DNA of 64,000 nt, from the NCBI RefSeq assembly GCF_007279655.1, contig NZ_QKWN01000006.1:202033-266032 (forward strand). The letters run 5' to 3'. Positions 28,815 through 37,189 of the stretch are shown piece after piece. The stretch comes from Robertkochia solimangrovi (lineage in GTDB: Bacteria; Bacteroidota; Bacteroidia; Flavobacteriales; Flavobacteriaceae). How positions within the stretch are numbered: the first letter of the stretch is position 1; each line of letters begins with the position of its first letter. The notes beneath the pieces are model-generated. The model saw only the letters and a list, made by a program, of their open reading frames with translations. It ran no database searches and had not been told where the DNA came from. The translations under genes and the position numbers were made by a program.

Positions 28815-31800
28815 CAGAACCTTTTTTATCATTATTCATAAAAACAGTGTAAAAAACAGGTAAGACCAGTAATGTGAGTAGCGTGGAAGTGAAAAGTCCT
28901 CCGATCACCACGGTTGCAAGTGGTCTTTGGATTTCAGCTCCGGCCGAAGTGGATATTGCCATAGGCAGAAAACCAAGAGCAGCCGCCATAGCGGTTAGCA
29001 GTACGGGGCGTAATCGCTTTTCCATACCGGTCAACACCCTTCTGTGTATATTTTTCATTCCATGTTCACGCAATTCGCGGAATTCCTCGATGAGCACGAT
29101 ACCATTCAATACTGCAATACCAAAAAGCGCGATAAATCCAACTCCCGCCGAAATACTAAAAGGCATATCCCTGAAATACAGCAAAAGGATACCACCAACG
29201 ATAGCAAGTGGTATTGCACTGGAGATCATCAATACTTCCCTAACATTACCAAAGGCAAAATACAATAACAGAAATATGAGCAAGAGCGATACGGGTACCG
29301 CGATTATCAATCTGTTTTTCGCACTTTGTAAGTTCTCGAACTGGCCACCATAGGTAACAGTGTATCCGGTGGGTATATTGATCTGCTCATTTATGATCTG
29401 CTGCACATCCTTCACTACGGATGCTAAATCTCTGTTTCTGACATTTACCCCCACTACAATCCTGCGACGCGTATCATCTCTGGATATCTTAGCAGGTCCT
29501 TGGGTATAGGTGATGGTCGCAAATTCAGACAACGGAAGGGAACGTCCATCATTGAGTGTAATTGCTGTGCGTTGCATATCTTCTATACCTTGCCGATAAT
29601 CCGCACCAAAACGGAGTACAAGATCGTATTGTTGCTCACCTTCGAAAACCACCCCAGCAGTTGCCCCGGAAAATCCGGCGGAGATCAATTGATTCAAATC
29701 ATCGATGTTTAGTCCGTAACGCGCTATTGCAGATCTGTTATAGCGCACTGTGATCTGAGGAAGACCTGTGATCTTTTCTACGGTGATATCGGATGCCCCC
29801 GGAACATTCGCGATCGCTTTTTGAATTTCATTCGCTTTTGATGCCAGAATATCGAGATCCTCTCCAAAAATCTTGATGGCAAGATCTGCTCTAACCCCGG
29901 TAATGAGCTCGTTGAATCGCATTTCAATGGGCTGGGTAAATTCATATTCAATACCCGGAATACCGTTTACAAGTGCCTCTTTAAATGCCTCGGCCAATCC
30001 TTCTTTGGTGTCAGCCGTGGTCCAGGTATCCTTCGGCTGCAAGGTAATGATCACATCACTTTCTTCCATAGACATAGGATCGGTTGGAACTTCCGCAGCA
30101 CCGATTCTGCTGACCACCTGTTTTACCTCAGGAAATTTTTTAAGAATCTTCTCCATTCTTGTCGTTGCTGTAATCGTATTACTCAGGGTGGTTCCGGTTT
30201 TCAATATCGGCTGAATCACAAAATCACCTTCGTCCAGGGTCGGGATGAACTCTCCCCCCATTCGGCTGAAAAGAAATATGGCGACACCCAGCAATAAAGC
30301 AGAAATAGTTATCACCGTTTTTTTCCATCTTAAAGCCATTAACAAACTTGGCTTATACATGCGTTTCAAAGCATTGATCAGTCGATAGGATATGCCCTTG
30401 TTGTTATTCTTTTGCGGTTTTATGAAAATAGATGCCATTACCGGTACATAGGTAAAACACAAAATCATCGCACCGAGCAAGGCATAGCAGAAAACGAGAG
30501 CCATCGGTCTGAACATTTTCCCTTCCACATTCGCCAACGATAAAACAGGTATAAAAACGATGATAATGATCAATTGTCCGAAAACAGCAGAATGCATCAT
30601 TTTATTGGCCGATTCTATGGCGATCTTATCGATCCCGGATTGCCGTTCCTGTTTATTAAGGCCGACTAGCGATGTTCCTCCTGTACTTAACCGAAAGGCG
30701 ATAAATTCAACAATGATCACTGCCCCATCGATAATGATTCCAAAATCTATGGCACCTAAACTCATCAGGTTTGCGTCGATACCGAAAATATACATCAATG
30801 AAAGGGAGAAGAACATACATAAAGGGATCACCGAGGCGATCACAAGTCCGGAACGCAGATTTCCCAGTAACAGAACCACAACGAAGATCACAATAAGACA
30901 GCCCAGAATAAGATTTTCAGCGATGGTAAGAGTTGTTTTATGAATAAGTTCGCTTCTGTCCAAAAAAGCATTGATCCTGATTCCCGGAGGCAGGGAGGCA
31001 CTGATCTCTTTTACTCGTTCCTTAACAGCGGCGATCGTCTTATTCGCATCGGCATCCTTCAGCATCATTACCTGTCCCAATACCTTCTCTCCTTCTCCAT
31101 TTGCTGTGATCGCTCCAAACCTGGTTGCATGGCCGAACCGTACTTCCGCAACATCTCTGACCAATATAGGACGTCCATCTCTTGTTGTGATGACCATTTT
31201 ACCGATATCTTCCATCGAGGATACCATCCCTTCTCCTCTTACGAAATAAGCCTGATCCGACTTTTCGATATAACCTCCACCGGCAATACTGTTATTGCGT
31301 TTCAGGGTTTCATAAACCTCGTTCAGGGAGATTCCGAGATTCCTGAGTTGTACCGGATCGATGGCTACTTCATACTGTTTGAGATTCCCACCCCAGGTAT
31401 TCACCTCAACAACACCAGGAATTCCTGAAAGCTGTCTTTTGATGAGCCAATCCTGAATCGATCTCAATTCTGTAATACTATAACGGTCGCGGTATTCAGG
31501 ATCCACATCGATTACATATTGAAAGATCTCACCCAACCCAGTGGTTATTGGTCCCATAAATGGTTCGCCGAATCCTTCAGGAATCCTCGATTGCGCCATT
31601 TTTAATTTTTCTGCGATCAATTGACGTGGTAAGTAGGTTCCCAGATCATCTTCAAATACAATCGTTACAACTGACAAACCAAATTTTGACACAGAACGGA
31701 TCTCTTTTACACCTGGTAAATTGGCCATTTCGAGTTCCACAGGATAGGTAAGAAACTTCTCTACATCTTCGGTAGCCAGGTTTCTTGTCGTGGTGATCAC

Positions 31801-31944
31801 CTGAACCTGATTATTCGTTATATCCGGAACGGCTCCAAGTGGAAGATTAAATAACGAATAGATACCAAAGGCTGCAATAAATCCTGTGAATAGAAGAATT
31901 ATGAGCTTATGCTTAACACTATATTGAATGATCCTCAGAAACAT
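28804..31944 (-). CDS. Heavy-metal RND efflux pump (CzcA/CusA family)
   Basis: A 1046-residue inner-membrane proton/metal antiporter with 12 membrane helices and two large periplasmic loops. In helix 4 the stretch D400-F-G-I-I-I-D406-G-A-V-I-I-V-E413 matches the proton-relay signature of the divalent-cation subgroup (CzcA D402, D408, E415), unlike the A-x-x-D-A-A form of the copper/silver CusA group. Export of Co, Zn, Cd or Ni is therefore more likely than Cu or Ag. It is the first gene of the three-gene operon and is divergent from its two-component system. Its promoter has an exact -7 element (31967-31974) behind a four-site repeat array. Confidence 0.95.
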   Translation of the reverse strand: MFLRIIQYSVKHKLIILLFTGFIAAFGIYSLFNLPLGAVPDITNNQVQVITTTRNLATEDVEKFLTYPVELEMANLPGVKEIRSVSKFGLSVVTIVFEDDLGTYLPRQLIAEKLKMAQSRIPEGFGEPFMGPITTGLGEIFQYVIDVDPEYRDRYSITELRSIQDWLIKRQLSGIPGVVEVNTWGGNLKQYEVAIDPVQLRNLGISLNEVYETLKRNNSIAGGGYIEKSDQAYFVRGEGMVSSMEDIGKMVITTRDGRPILVRDVAEVRFGHATRFGAITANGEGEKVLGQVMMLKDADANKTIAAVKERVKEISASLPPGIRINAFLDRSELIHKTTLTIAENLILGCLIVIFVVVLLLGNLRSGLVIASVIPLCMFFSLSLMYIFGIDANLMSLGAIDFGIIIDGAVIIVEFIAFRLSTGGTSLVGLNKQERQSGIDKIAIESANKMMHSAVFGQLIIIIVFIPVLSLANVEGKMFRPMALVFCYALLGAMILCFTYVPVMASIFIKPQKNNNKGISYRLINALKRMYKPSLLMALRWKKTVITISALLLGVAIFLFSRMGGEFIPTLDEGDFVIQPILKTGTTLSNTITATTRMEKILKKFPEVKQVVSRIGAAEVPTDPMSMEESDVIITLQPKDTWTTADTKEGLAEAFKEALVNGIPGIEYEFTQPIEMRFNELITGVRADLAIKIFGEDLDILASKANEIQKAIANVPGASDITVEKITGLPQITVRYNRSAIARYGLNIDDLNQLISAGFSGATAGVVFEGEQQYDLVLRFGADYRQGIEDMQRTAITLNDGRSLPLSEFATITYTQGPAKISRDDTRRRIVVGVNVRNRDLASVVKDVQQIINEQINIPTGYTVTYGGQFENLQSAKNRLIIAVPVSLLLIFLLLYFAFGNVREVLMISSAIPLAIVGGILLLYFRDMPFSISAGVGFIALFGIAVLNGIVLIEEFRELREHGMKNIHRRVLTGMEKRLRPVLLTAMAAALGFLPMAISTSAGAEIQRPLATVVIGGLFTSTLLTLLVLPVFYTVFMNNDKKGSDEK

Positions 31945-31966
31945 GGGTTAAAGTTTGCTAAGCAGC

Positions 31967-31974
31967 CAAATCTA
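31967..31974 (-). promoter_or_regulatory. -7 promoter element TAGATTTG of the efflux operon
   Basis: Exact TAnnTTTG on the minus strand, beginning 30 bases before the pump ATG. The last half-site of the adjacent array begins exactly 15 bp upstream of it. Confidence 0.7.
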
Positions 31975-31984
31975 TATGATATCT

Positions 31985-32022
31985 CTGAAAATTGGCTAAG
32001 AATTGTCTTAAGATAGCCTTAA
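31985..32022 (-). promoter_or_regulatory. Regulator array 1 (efflux operon): four half-sites, 11-bp spacing
   Basis: Read on the minus strand, the half-sites are TTAAG (32022-32018), TTAAG (32011-32007), CTTAG (32000-31996) and TTCAG (31989-31985), each beginning 11 bp after the previous one. The array covers about -30 to -65 relative to the expected transcript start, the position of an activator. OmpR-type regulators bind direct repeats of this period, so the adjacent response regulator is the likely ligand. Confidence 0.75.
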
Positions 32023-32063
32023 TTCGATGAAATACACGCTGTATTTTAAGGACTTTTTCGATT

Positions 32064-32101
32064 TTAAGCAAATCTTAAGAGTGCACTAAGAAAATCCTTA
32101 A
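32064..32101 (+). promoter_or_regulatory. Regulator array 2 (regulator gene): four half-sites, 11-bp spacing
   Basis: Half-sites TTAAG (32064), TTAAG (32075), CTAAG (32086) and CTTAA (32097), at exact 11-bp steps. The -7 position, 15 bp after the start of the last one, reads CATATTTA (32112-32119), which keeps four of the six fixed bases. This points to autoregulation of the two-component system from a weak core promoter. Confidence 0.7.
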
Positions 32102-32123
32102 ATTAGTCTATCATATTTAGACC

Positions 32124-32789
32124 ATGAATATATTGATCGTTGAAGATGAGCCTGGAATTGTAGATTTTCTTAAGCAGGGACTTGAAGAGGAATCCTATAA
32201 TGTCTCTGTAGCCTATGAAGGACGCAGCGGACTCACTATGGCAATGGAAGGTCATTTAGACCTGATCATTCTTGACTGGATGGTTCCCGGAGTAAGCGGT
32301 ATCGAGATATGCAGACAGGTACGAAAAAATGATCTGTCAACCCCTATCATATTTTTAACTGCAAAGGATACCGTAGATGAAACCGTTTTTGGCTTGCAGG
32401 CCGGAGCGAACGATTATATCAAAAAACCGTTTCATTTTGCAGAATTACTGGAACGGATCAAAGTTCAATTACGATCCAGAACCGAATCTGAAACTTCATA
32501 TCATGTCGGCCCTATCGTTCTGAATCCATCCACCCATCAGGTCTTTAAAAGTGATAAAGAGATCAAACTCACTTTAAAGGAATTCAGCTTGCTGGAATAC
32601 CTCATGAAAAACAAGGACCGGGTTTGTACCCGGGCAAGGATTCTCGATCACGTTTGGGATATTAATTACGGTTATGATACCGGGGTTATCGACGTTTACA
32701 TCAATGCGTTGAGAAAGAAACTGGACCTCACAAACGAAGACTATATTCAAACCATACGAGGTGTAGGATATCTTATCAAGAATCAATGA
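32124..32789 (+). CDS. OmpR/PhoB-family response regulator (CusR/CzcR-like)
   Basis: A 221-residue two-component regulator. Receiver domain 1-115 with acidic pocket E7-D8, phospho-acceptor D50 in I-I-L-D-W-M-V-P and the conserved lysine in Y-I-K-K-P-F. The winged-helix DNA-binding domain (about 125-220) has L-T-L-K-E-F-S-L-L-E-Y-L and the recognition region V-I-D-V-Y-I-N-A-L-R-K-K-L, then R-G-V-G-Y. Divergence from the metal pump and a 4-base overlap with the kinase gene show that it controls metal efflux. The four identical repeat arrays nearby are its likely targets, its own promoter included. Confidence 0.95.
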   Translation: MNILIVEDEPGIVDFLKQGLEEESYNVSVAYEGRSGLTMAMEGHLDLIILDWMVPGVSGIEICRQVRKNDLSTPIIFLTAKDTVDETVFGLQAGANDYIKKPFHFAELLERIKVQLRSRTESETSYHVGPIVLNPSTHQVFKSDKEIKLTLKEFSLLEYLMKNKDRVCTRARILDHVWDINYGYDTGVIDVYINALRKKLDLTNEDYIQTIRGVGYLIKNQ

Positions 32790-34183
32790 AATTTCGCTTT
32801 AAAACACGAATCGCCCTTTACTACCTGATGGCAACCACTGTTGTGGTGGCTACCGTCTTCTTTCTCATTTTCTTTATTGTTAAAAAAACCGTATATGACA
32901 GTCTCGATCAGGATCTTAGCCTGGAATCAAATATTCACCTGGCCGAAATTGATCCCAATAGTTTAAAATTTGAAAATAAGGAAGAATGGGAAGAAAGAGA
33001 ACATAGGGAGGTACAGGTAAATCCGGTATTCGTACAGGTCATTGATCAATATGGCCATACCACTGATAAGTCTCCGAACCTTAAAGAATCATTGCTTTCC
33101 TTTGATAGTAAAGAACCGGATAACGGACACTTCAATACATTTCTGAATGAAACCCTGATACGTCAGACTCAATTACCGATTCAATTTCAGGGAAAGACTA
33201 AAGGATATATATTAACCGCGATGTCATTCGAATCTTCCCGAATGGTGATCATCAAACTTCGAAATATACTATTGCTAACCTACCCAATGGTAGTGTTCGG
33301 ATTGTTCTTTATTTCCCGGTTTCTGGCAGGAAGAAGCATTGAGCCGATCAGGGAAATCACGGATACAACCAGACGTATTCACAGAAATAATCTTAGTGAA
33401 CGCGTAACATTACCAGCAAATGAAGATGAACTTTATGAACTGTCTGCTTCCATCAATGAACTGTTGCAACGTATTGAAGATTCACTGAACAGAGAGCGAC
33501 AATTCACTTCAGATGCCTCTCATGAATTGAGAACACCACTGGCATCCTTGAGAGGTACACTGGAGGTACTGGTAAGAAAAGGTCGGTCACAGGAAGAATA
33601 TGAAAAGAAAATAAATTACAGCCTTAAGGAAGTTGATCGTATGTGCGAAACGATCGACAAACTTTTGTTTCTGGCGCGATATGACCATAGAGAGCAAAGA
33701 CTGGAAATGGCTTCGGTAATTCAATTACTCGATGAAACCATTAGTCGAAATGCGCCTATGATAGCTGATAAGAAGCTGAAGATCCAAATGAAAACAGATC
33801 CTCAGAATCTCACGGAACTAATCGAAGTACCCAGATATTATGCCTCGATGATACTTGATAATATCCTATCCAATGCGATCAAATATTCGCATGCTGGAAG
33901 CGCCATTCAGATCGACGTTCATCAAAAAAAAGAAAAGTTGCTCTGCAGGATCACTGATACTGGTATCGGTATAGCGCAACAGGACTTAAAAAATCTTTTT
34001 AATGCATTTTACAGGTCTGAAGCGCTGGATCATAAAGATATTACAGGAACCGGACTCGGACTCTCCATTGCGAAAAAAGCAGCGGATGCCATCGATGCTT
34101 CAATCAAGGTAGCAAGTGAGAAAGGATCCGGAACAACTTTTGAAATTCTTTTCTCCTACCCCCCCATAAAACTCCATTCTTAA
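32786..34183 (+). CDS. Sensor histidine kinase (CusS/CzcS-like)
   Basis: A 465-residue inner-membrane kinase: first helix about 10-35, periplasmic sensor about 36-165, second helix about 168-188, HAMP linker, phospho-acceptor H246 in S-D-A-S-H-E-L-R-T-P-L, N box L-S-N-A-I-K-Y, and the G boxes D-T-G-I-G-I and G-T-G-L-G-L-S-I. The sensor domain is rich in Glu, with a cluster E-E-W-E-E-R-E-H-R-E that could bind divalent metal; that is inference. It overlaps the regulator gene by 4 bases (ATGA). Its stop codon lies inside the third repeat array. Confidence 0.94.
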   Translation: MKFRFKTRIALYYLMATTVVVATVFFLIFFIVKKTVYDSLDQDLSLESNIHLAEIDPNSLKFENKEEWEEREHREVQVNPVFVQVIDQYGHTTDKSPNLKESLLSFDSKEPDNGHFNTFLNETLIRQTQLPIQFQGKTKGYILTAMSFESSRMVIIKLRNILLLTYPMVVFGLFFISRFLAGRSIEPIREITDTTRRIHRNNLSERVTLPANEDELYELSASINELLQRIEDSLNRERQFTSDASHELRTPLASLRGTLEVLVRKGRSQEEYEKKINYSLKEVDRMCETIDKLLFLARYDHREQRLEMASVIQLLDETISRNAPMIADKKLKIQMKTDPQNLTELIEVPRYYASMILDNILSNAIKYSHAGSAIQIDVHQKKEKLLCRITDTGIGIAQQDLKNLFNAFYRSEALDHKDITGTGLGLSIAKKAADAIDASIKVASEKGSGTTFEILFSYPPIKLHS

Positions 34184-34217
34184 TCGAATTTTAAGAATCT
34201 GCTAAGCCTATCCTCAG
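34180..34217 (+). promoter_or_regulatory. Regulator array 3 (LtaS-like operon): four half-sites, 11-bp spacing
   Basis: Half-sites TTAAT (34180), TTAAG (34191), CTAAG (34202) and CTCAG (34213), at exact 11-bp steps, the first overlapping the kinase stop codon. The last begins exactly 15 bp before an exact -7 element (34228). So the downstream pair is an independent member of the same regulon, not only read-through from the kinase gene. Confidence 0.75.
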
Positions 34218-34227
34218 ATTCGACTGT

Positions 34228-34235
34228 TACGTTTG
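34228..34235 (+). promoter_or_regulatory. -7 promoter element TACGTTTG of the LtaS-like operon
   Basis: Exact TAnnTTTG, 20 bases before the ATG at 34256, 15 bp behind the start of the last half-site of array 3. Confidence 0.7.
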
Positions 34236-34255
34236 ATTTCCGTAACACTCACAAA

Positions 34256-36253
34256 ATGAAATCAAAACCAACAGGAAAAAGATATAGTCTTTTGGTGCAT
34301 TATCTCTTTTTCTTTCTCATCATTTCTGCGGTCTTCAGACTTCTTCTACTGATCCTGGATTTTGAGGATACAGACCATGGAATTATCGATATTTTACATT
34401 CCCTGATTACCGGAACTTTTTTTGATATCGGTGTTATTTCCTTTTTCCTTTTACCCGTCACACTTTATCTCTTTCTGTTACCCTCCCGATGGATCGGATC
34501 TGTTTTCGATAAGATCATTATCATAGGAGGAACAGTCCTTATGACCGTAATTCTTACATTTTCCTTCTTCGCAGAATTCGTTTTTTGGGAAGAGTTCAGC
34601 AGACGATTCAATTTCATTGCCGTTGACTATCTGATCTATACATATGAGGTGGTGAGAAACATTGATGAATCATACCCGATCCCTGTATTAGTCTCCGCTG
34701 TTTTACTATTGGCCGGAGGCCTTCAGTATTATTTTAAAAGGAGAAGGTATTATGATCAGACCTTTACACATTCTACACCGAGATCGCTACGCGGATTATT
34801 TTTATGCATCAACATTTCAATGGTGCTCTTCTTTTCCTTTAAAGTGGATAATGAAATGGCAGAATGGTCTCCTAACCGATATAATAACGAAATTTCTAAG
34901 GCAGGGATCTATTCGTTTTTCGCCGCCTTCAGGAACAATGAACTCTCGTATCCGGAATTTTATGAAACGATCCCGGATGAAAAAGCATTTGAGGAAGTCA
35001 GAGCACAACTGACTCAACAAAATGTAGCATTTTCCAATGACTCGAAAACTTCGATCTACAGAATGATCACAGATACAGTTCCGGAAAGCCATCCGAATGT
35101 AATGCTGATCTGTGTTGAAAGTCTGAGTGGGTCATTTTTGGGATCCTTTGGCAACCCAGAAAACCTGACCCCTAACCTTGATACACTTTCAGAAAGGGGC
35201 ATTTCATTCACAGATCTGTATGCTACCGGAACACGCACGGTCAGAGGCATGGAAGCGCTAACCCTCTGTATTCCTCCCACACCCGGTAGAAGTATCGTGA
35301 AACGGGAACAAAACGAACATCTGTTCACAATTGGAAGTGTTTTCCGGGATCAGGGATACAACAATACCTTTTTTTACGGCGGTGATGGATATTTCGACAA
35401 TATGAACCATTATTTCAGTTCAAACGGATTCGATATCGTAGACCGAGGCAGAAAACTCAACGTAGGAGATGAGATCATGACGCATCGGGAAAACATCACG
35501 GATACTGAGGTTAGTTTTGAAAATGCATGGGGAGTTTGTGACGAAGATCTCTTTGGAAAAGTTCTAAAATATAGTGATTCACTAAGTGAGAAAGCGAATA
35601 AGCCTTTTTTCAATTTTATCATGACCACTTCAAATCACCGGCCGTACACCTATCCGGAAGGTCGCATCGATATCGCTTCAGGAACCGGCAGAAAAGGTGC
35701 TGTAAAATATACCGATTATGCGATCGGAAATATGATCCGCTCTGCACGAAAGCATAGTTGGTTTAAAAATACGGTGTTTATAATCGTTGCGGATCATTGT
35801 GCAAGCAGTGCCGGAAGATGGGATCTGGACGTGGCAAACTATCGTATTCCTGCTATAATCTATAATCTCCCGGGACATGAAAATCCGGAAAAAATAACCA
35901 AGGTGTGTTCTCAGATCGACCTGTTACCCACGCTGTTCGGAATGCTTCACTGGACCTATGAAAGTGACTTCTATGGTCGGGATATTTTAACTGCCAATAG
36001 TCTTGAGAGGGCATTGATCGGAAATTACAGAAAACTTGGACTATTGGAGAACGATCGTCTTGTGGTATTAGGAGACGAGGGATCCTCTGATTTTTACCTA
36101 TGGAACCCTGCTTCAAATACACTGACACCTGATCAGGCAGATATCGCACTAAAAAACAAGGCTATTTCCTATTACCAGTCGGCATACTATCTGTTCCATC
36201 ATCAGGGATTAAATGATAAAAATGATGAAGACGAAGGTTTGGTTCATAATTAA
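34256..36253 (+). CDS. LtaS-like sulfatase-fold transferase
   Basis: A 665-residue membrane protein: about five hydrophobic helices in residues 10-190, then a periplasmic alkaline-phosphatase/sulfatase-superfamily domain (about 275-600). Metal-site residues: E in I-C-V-E-S-L, T328 in G-T-R-T-V-R-G-M-E (nucleophile position), and the late V-A-D-H-C pair. LtaS, OpgB and Ept enzymes of this fold move phosphoglycerol or phosphoethanolamine from phospholipid to a glycan or lipid A, releasing diacylglycerol. The next gene encodes a diacylglycerol-kinase-like enzyme, which would recycle that product. The operon starts from the array-3 promoter, so it is probably induced with the metal pump. Donor and acceptor are not known. 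Confidence 0.87.
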   Translation: MKSKPTGKRYSLLVHYLFFFLIISAVFRLLLLILDFEDTDHGIIDILHSLITGTFFDIGVISFFLLPVTLYLFLLPSRWIGSVFDKIIIIGGTVLMTVILTFSFFAEFVFWEEFSRRFNFIAVDYLIYTYEVVRNIDESYPIPVLVSAVLLLAGGLQYYFKRRRYYDQTFTHSTPRSLRGLFLCINISMVLFFSFKVDNEMAEWSPNRYNNEISKAGIYSFFAAFRNNELSYPEFYETIPDEKAFEEVRAQLTQQNVAFSNDSKTSIYRMITDTVPESHPNVMLICVESLSGSFLGSFGNPENLTPNLDTLSERGISFTDLYATGTRTVRGMEALTLCIPPTPGRSIVKREQNEHLFTIGSVFRDQGYNNTFFYGGDGYFDNMNHYFSSNGFDIVDRGRKLNVGDEIMTHRENITDTEVSFENAWGVCDEDLFGKVLKYSDSLSEKANKPFFNFIMTTSNHRPYTYPEGRIDIASGTGRKGAVKYTDYAIGNMIRSARKHSWFKNTVFIIVADHCASSAGRWDLDVANYRIPAIIYNLPGHENPEKITKVCSQIDLLPTLFGMLHWTYESDFYGRDILTANSLERALIGNYRKLGLLENDRLVVLGDEGSSDFYLWNPASNTLTPDQADIALKNKAISYYQSAYYLFHHQGLNDKNDEDEGLVHN

Positions 36254-37115
36254 TCCGATCTCCGGAAGGGGAAAACATACCCTGGAAAGATCACAGATTG
36301 AAAATCACTTTCCGGAATCGACCTATACTATTGAAGTTCATATCACCCAATATAAGCTTCATGCACATCATCTGGCTCAAATGGCCGTTGCACAGAAGGT
36401 CGACATGGTTGTTGCCTGTGGTGGAGACGGAACGATCAATGAGGTTGCCTCGGCCTTGGTCAATACCGGGGTCACACTGGGATGTATTCCTTTGGGTTCC
36501 GGAAACGGATTTGCATCACACCTCAGGATGCCTTCTGATATTTCCCGTGCCTTGTGCATGATTTCAGACAGGGAAAGTACCCGTATCGATATCGGTAAGA
36601 TCGACGACTCCTATTTTTTCAGTAATATGGGTATCGGATTTGATGCAGAAGTGATCCACCGCCATAAGAGAGATAACAGAAATCCCTTTTTGGCCTATTT
36701 AAAGGCTGTTTTAAATGCATTCAAAAATTATCCGTTTGATTATAACCTCACCTTTGAAATCGGAAATGAAACCCATAAAATTCAGCCCTTTATGTTCTTT
36801 ATTTCCAATTCAAATCAAATGGGCTATAATTTCTCACTTACCCCAAAAGCATCACTCAATGATGGAAAACTGGATCTGGTCATTATAAAACGAAGCTCCA
36901 GGCTTTCCATACTCACTCTGGGAATACTGTTGCTATTCAAAATGGAAAAATTCTATCCGGGATTACAATATCACAGTATCGAAAATCTCGAAGTTGCACA
37001 TGAAAGAAACGAACCGATCACCTGCCAGAAAGATGGAGAACTTTTTCCTGTTTCATCAGATACGATCAGGATCTGTGTAATCCCTAATGCATTGAATGTG
37101 ATTTCGAATATATAA
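36225..37115 (+). CDS. Diacylglycerol kinase / YegS-type lipid kinase
   Basis: About 297 residues of the DAGK-catalytic family. Nucleotide loop I-I-N-P-I-S-G-R-G near the start, then the signature A-C-G-G-D-G-T-I-N-E-V (about 62-72) and P-L-G-S-G-N-G-F-A (about 90-98). The substrate is probably diacylglycerol, but YegS, BmrU and sphingosine-kinase-like relatives cannot be separated by sequence. The start lies inside the end of the LtaS-like gene (29-base overlap for ATG 36225; in-frame ATGs at 36213 and 36222 are also possible), so translation is coupled. Phosphatidic acid made here would return lipid to phosphatidylglycerol synthesis. Confidence 0.88.
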   Translation: MKTKVWFIINPISGRGKHTLERSQIENHFPESTYTIEVHITQYKLHAHHLAQMAVAQKVDMVVACGGDGTINEVASALVNTGVTLGCIPLGSGNGFASHLRMPSDISRALCMISDRESTRIDIGKIDDSYFFSNMGIGFDAEVIHRHKRDNRNPFLAYLKAVLNAFKNYPFDYNLTFEIGNETHKIQPFMFFISNSNQMGYNFSLTPKASLNDGKLDLVIIKRSSRLSILTLGILLLFKMEKFYPGLQYHSIENLEVAHERNEPITCQKDGELFPVSSDTIRICVIPNALNVISNI

Positions 37116-37119
37116 CCCC

Positions 37120-37157
37120 TTAAGACAATCTTAAGATTACACTAAGGATATTTATAG
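37120..37157 (+). promoter_or_regulatory. Regulator array 4 (thioredoxin-ApbE operon): 11-bp half-sites
   Basis: Half-sites TTAAG (37120), TTAAG (37131) and CTAAG (37142), then a weak TATAG (37153), at exact 11-bp steps. The fourth position begins exactly 15 bp before the -7 element at 37168. The match to arrays 1-3 in step, base content and promoter distance is very unlikely to be chance. Confidence 0.75.
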
Positions 37158-37167
37158 AAACACCATT

Positions 37168-37175
37168 TACTTTTA
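37168..37175 (+). promoter_or_regulatory. -7 promoter element TACTTTTA
   Basis: Five of the six fixed bases of TAnnTTTG, at the same distance from array 4 as in the other regulon promoters; 14 bases before the ATG at 37190. Confidence 0.6.
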
Positions 37176-37189
37176 TCAAAATTCAACAC

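Noticed and set aside
31945-32123. Palindromic CTTAAG sites read as repressor operators
   Set aside because: The regular 11-bp step and the fixed distance to four promoters fit direct-repeat binding by an OmpR-type activator better than isolated palindromes.
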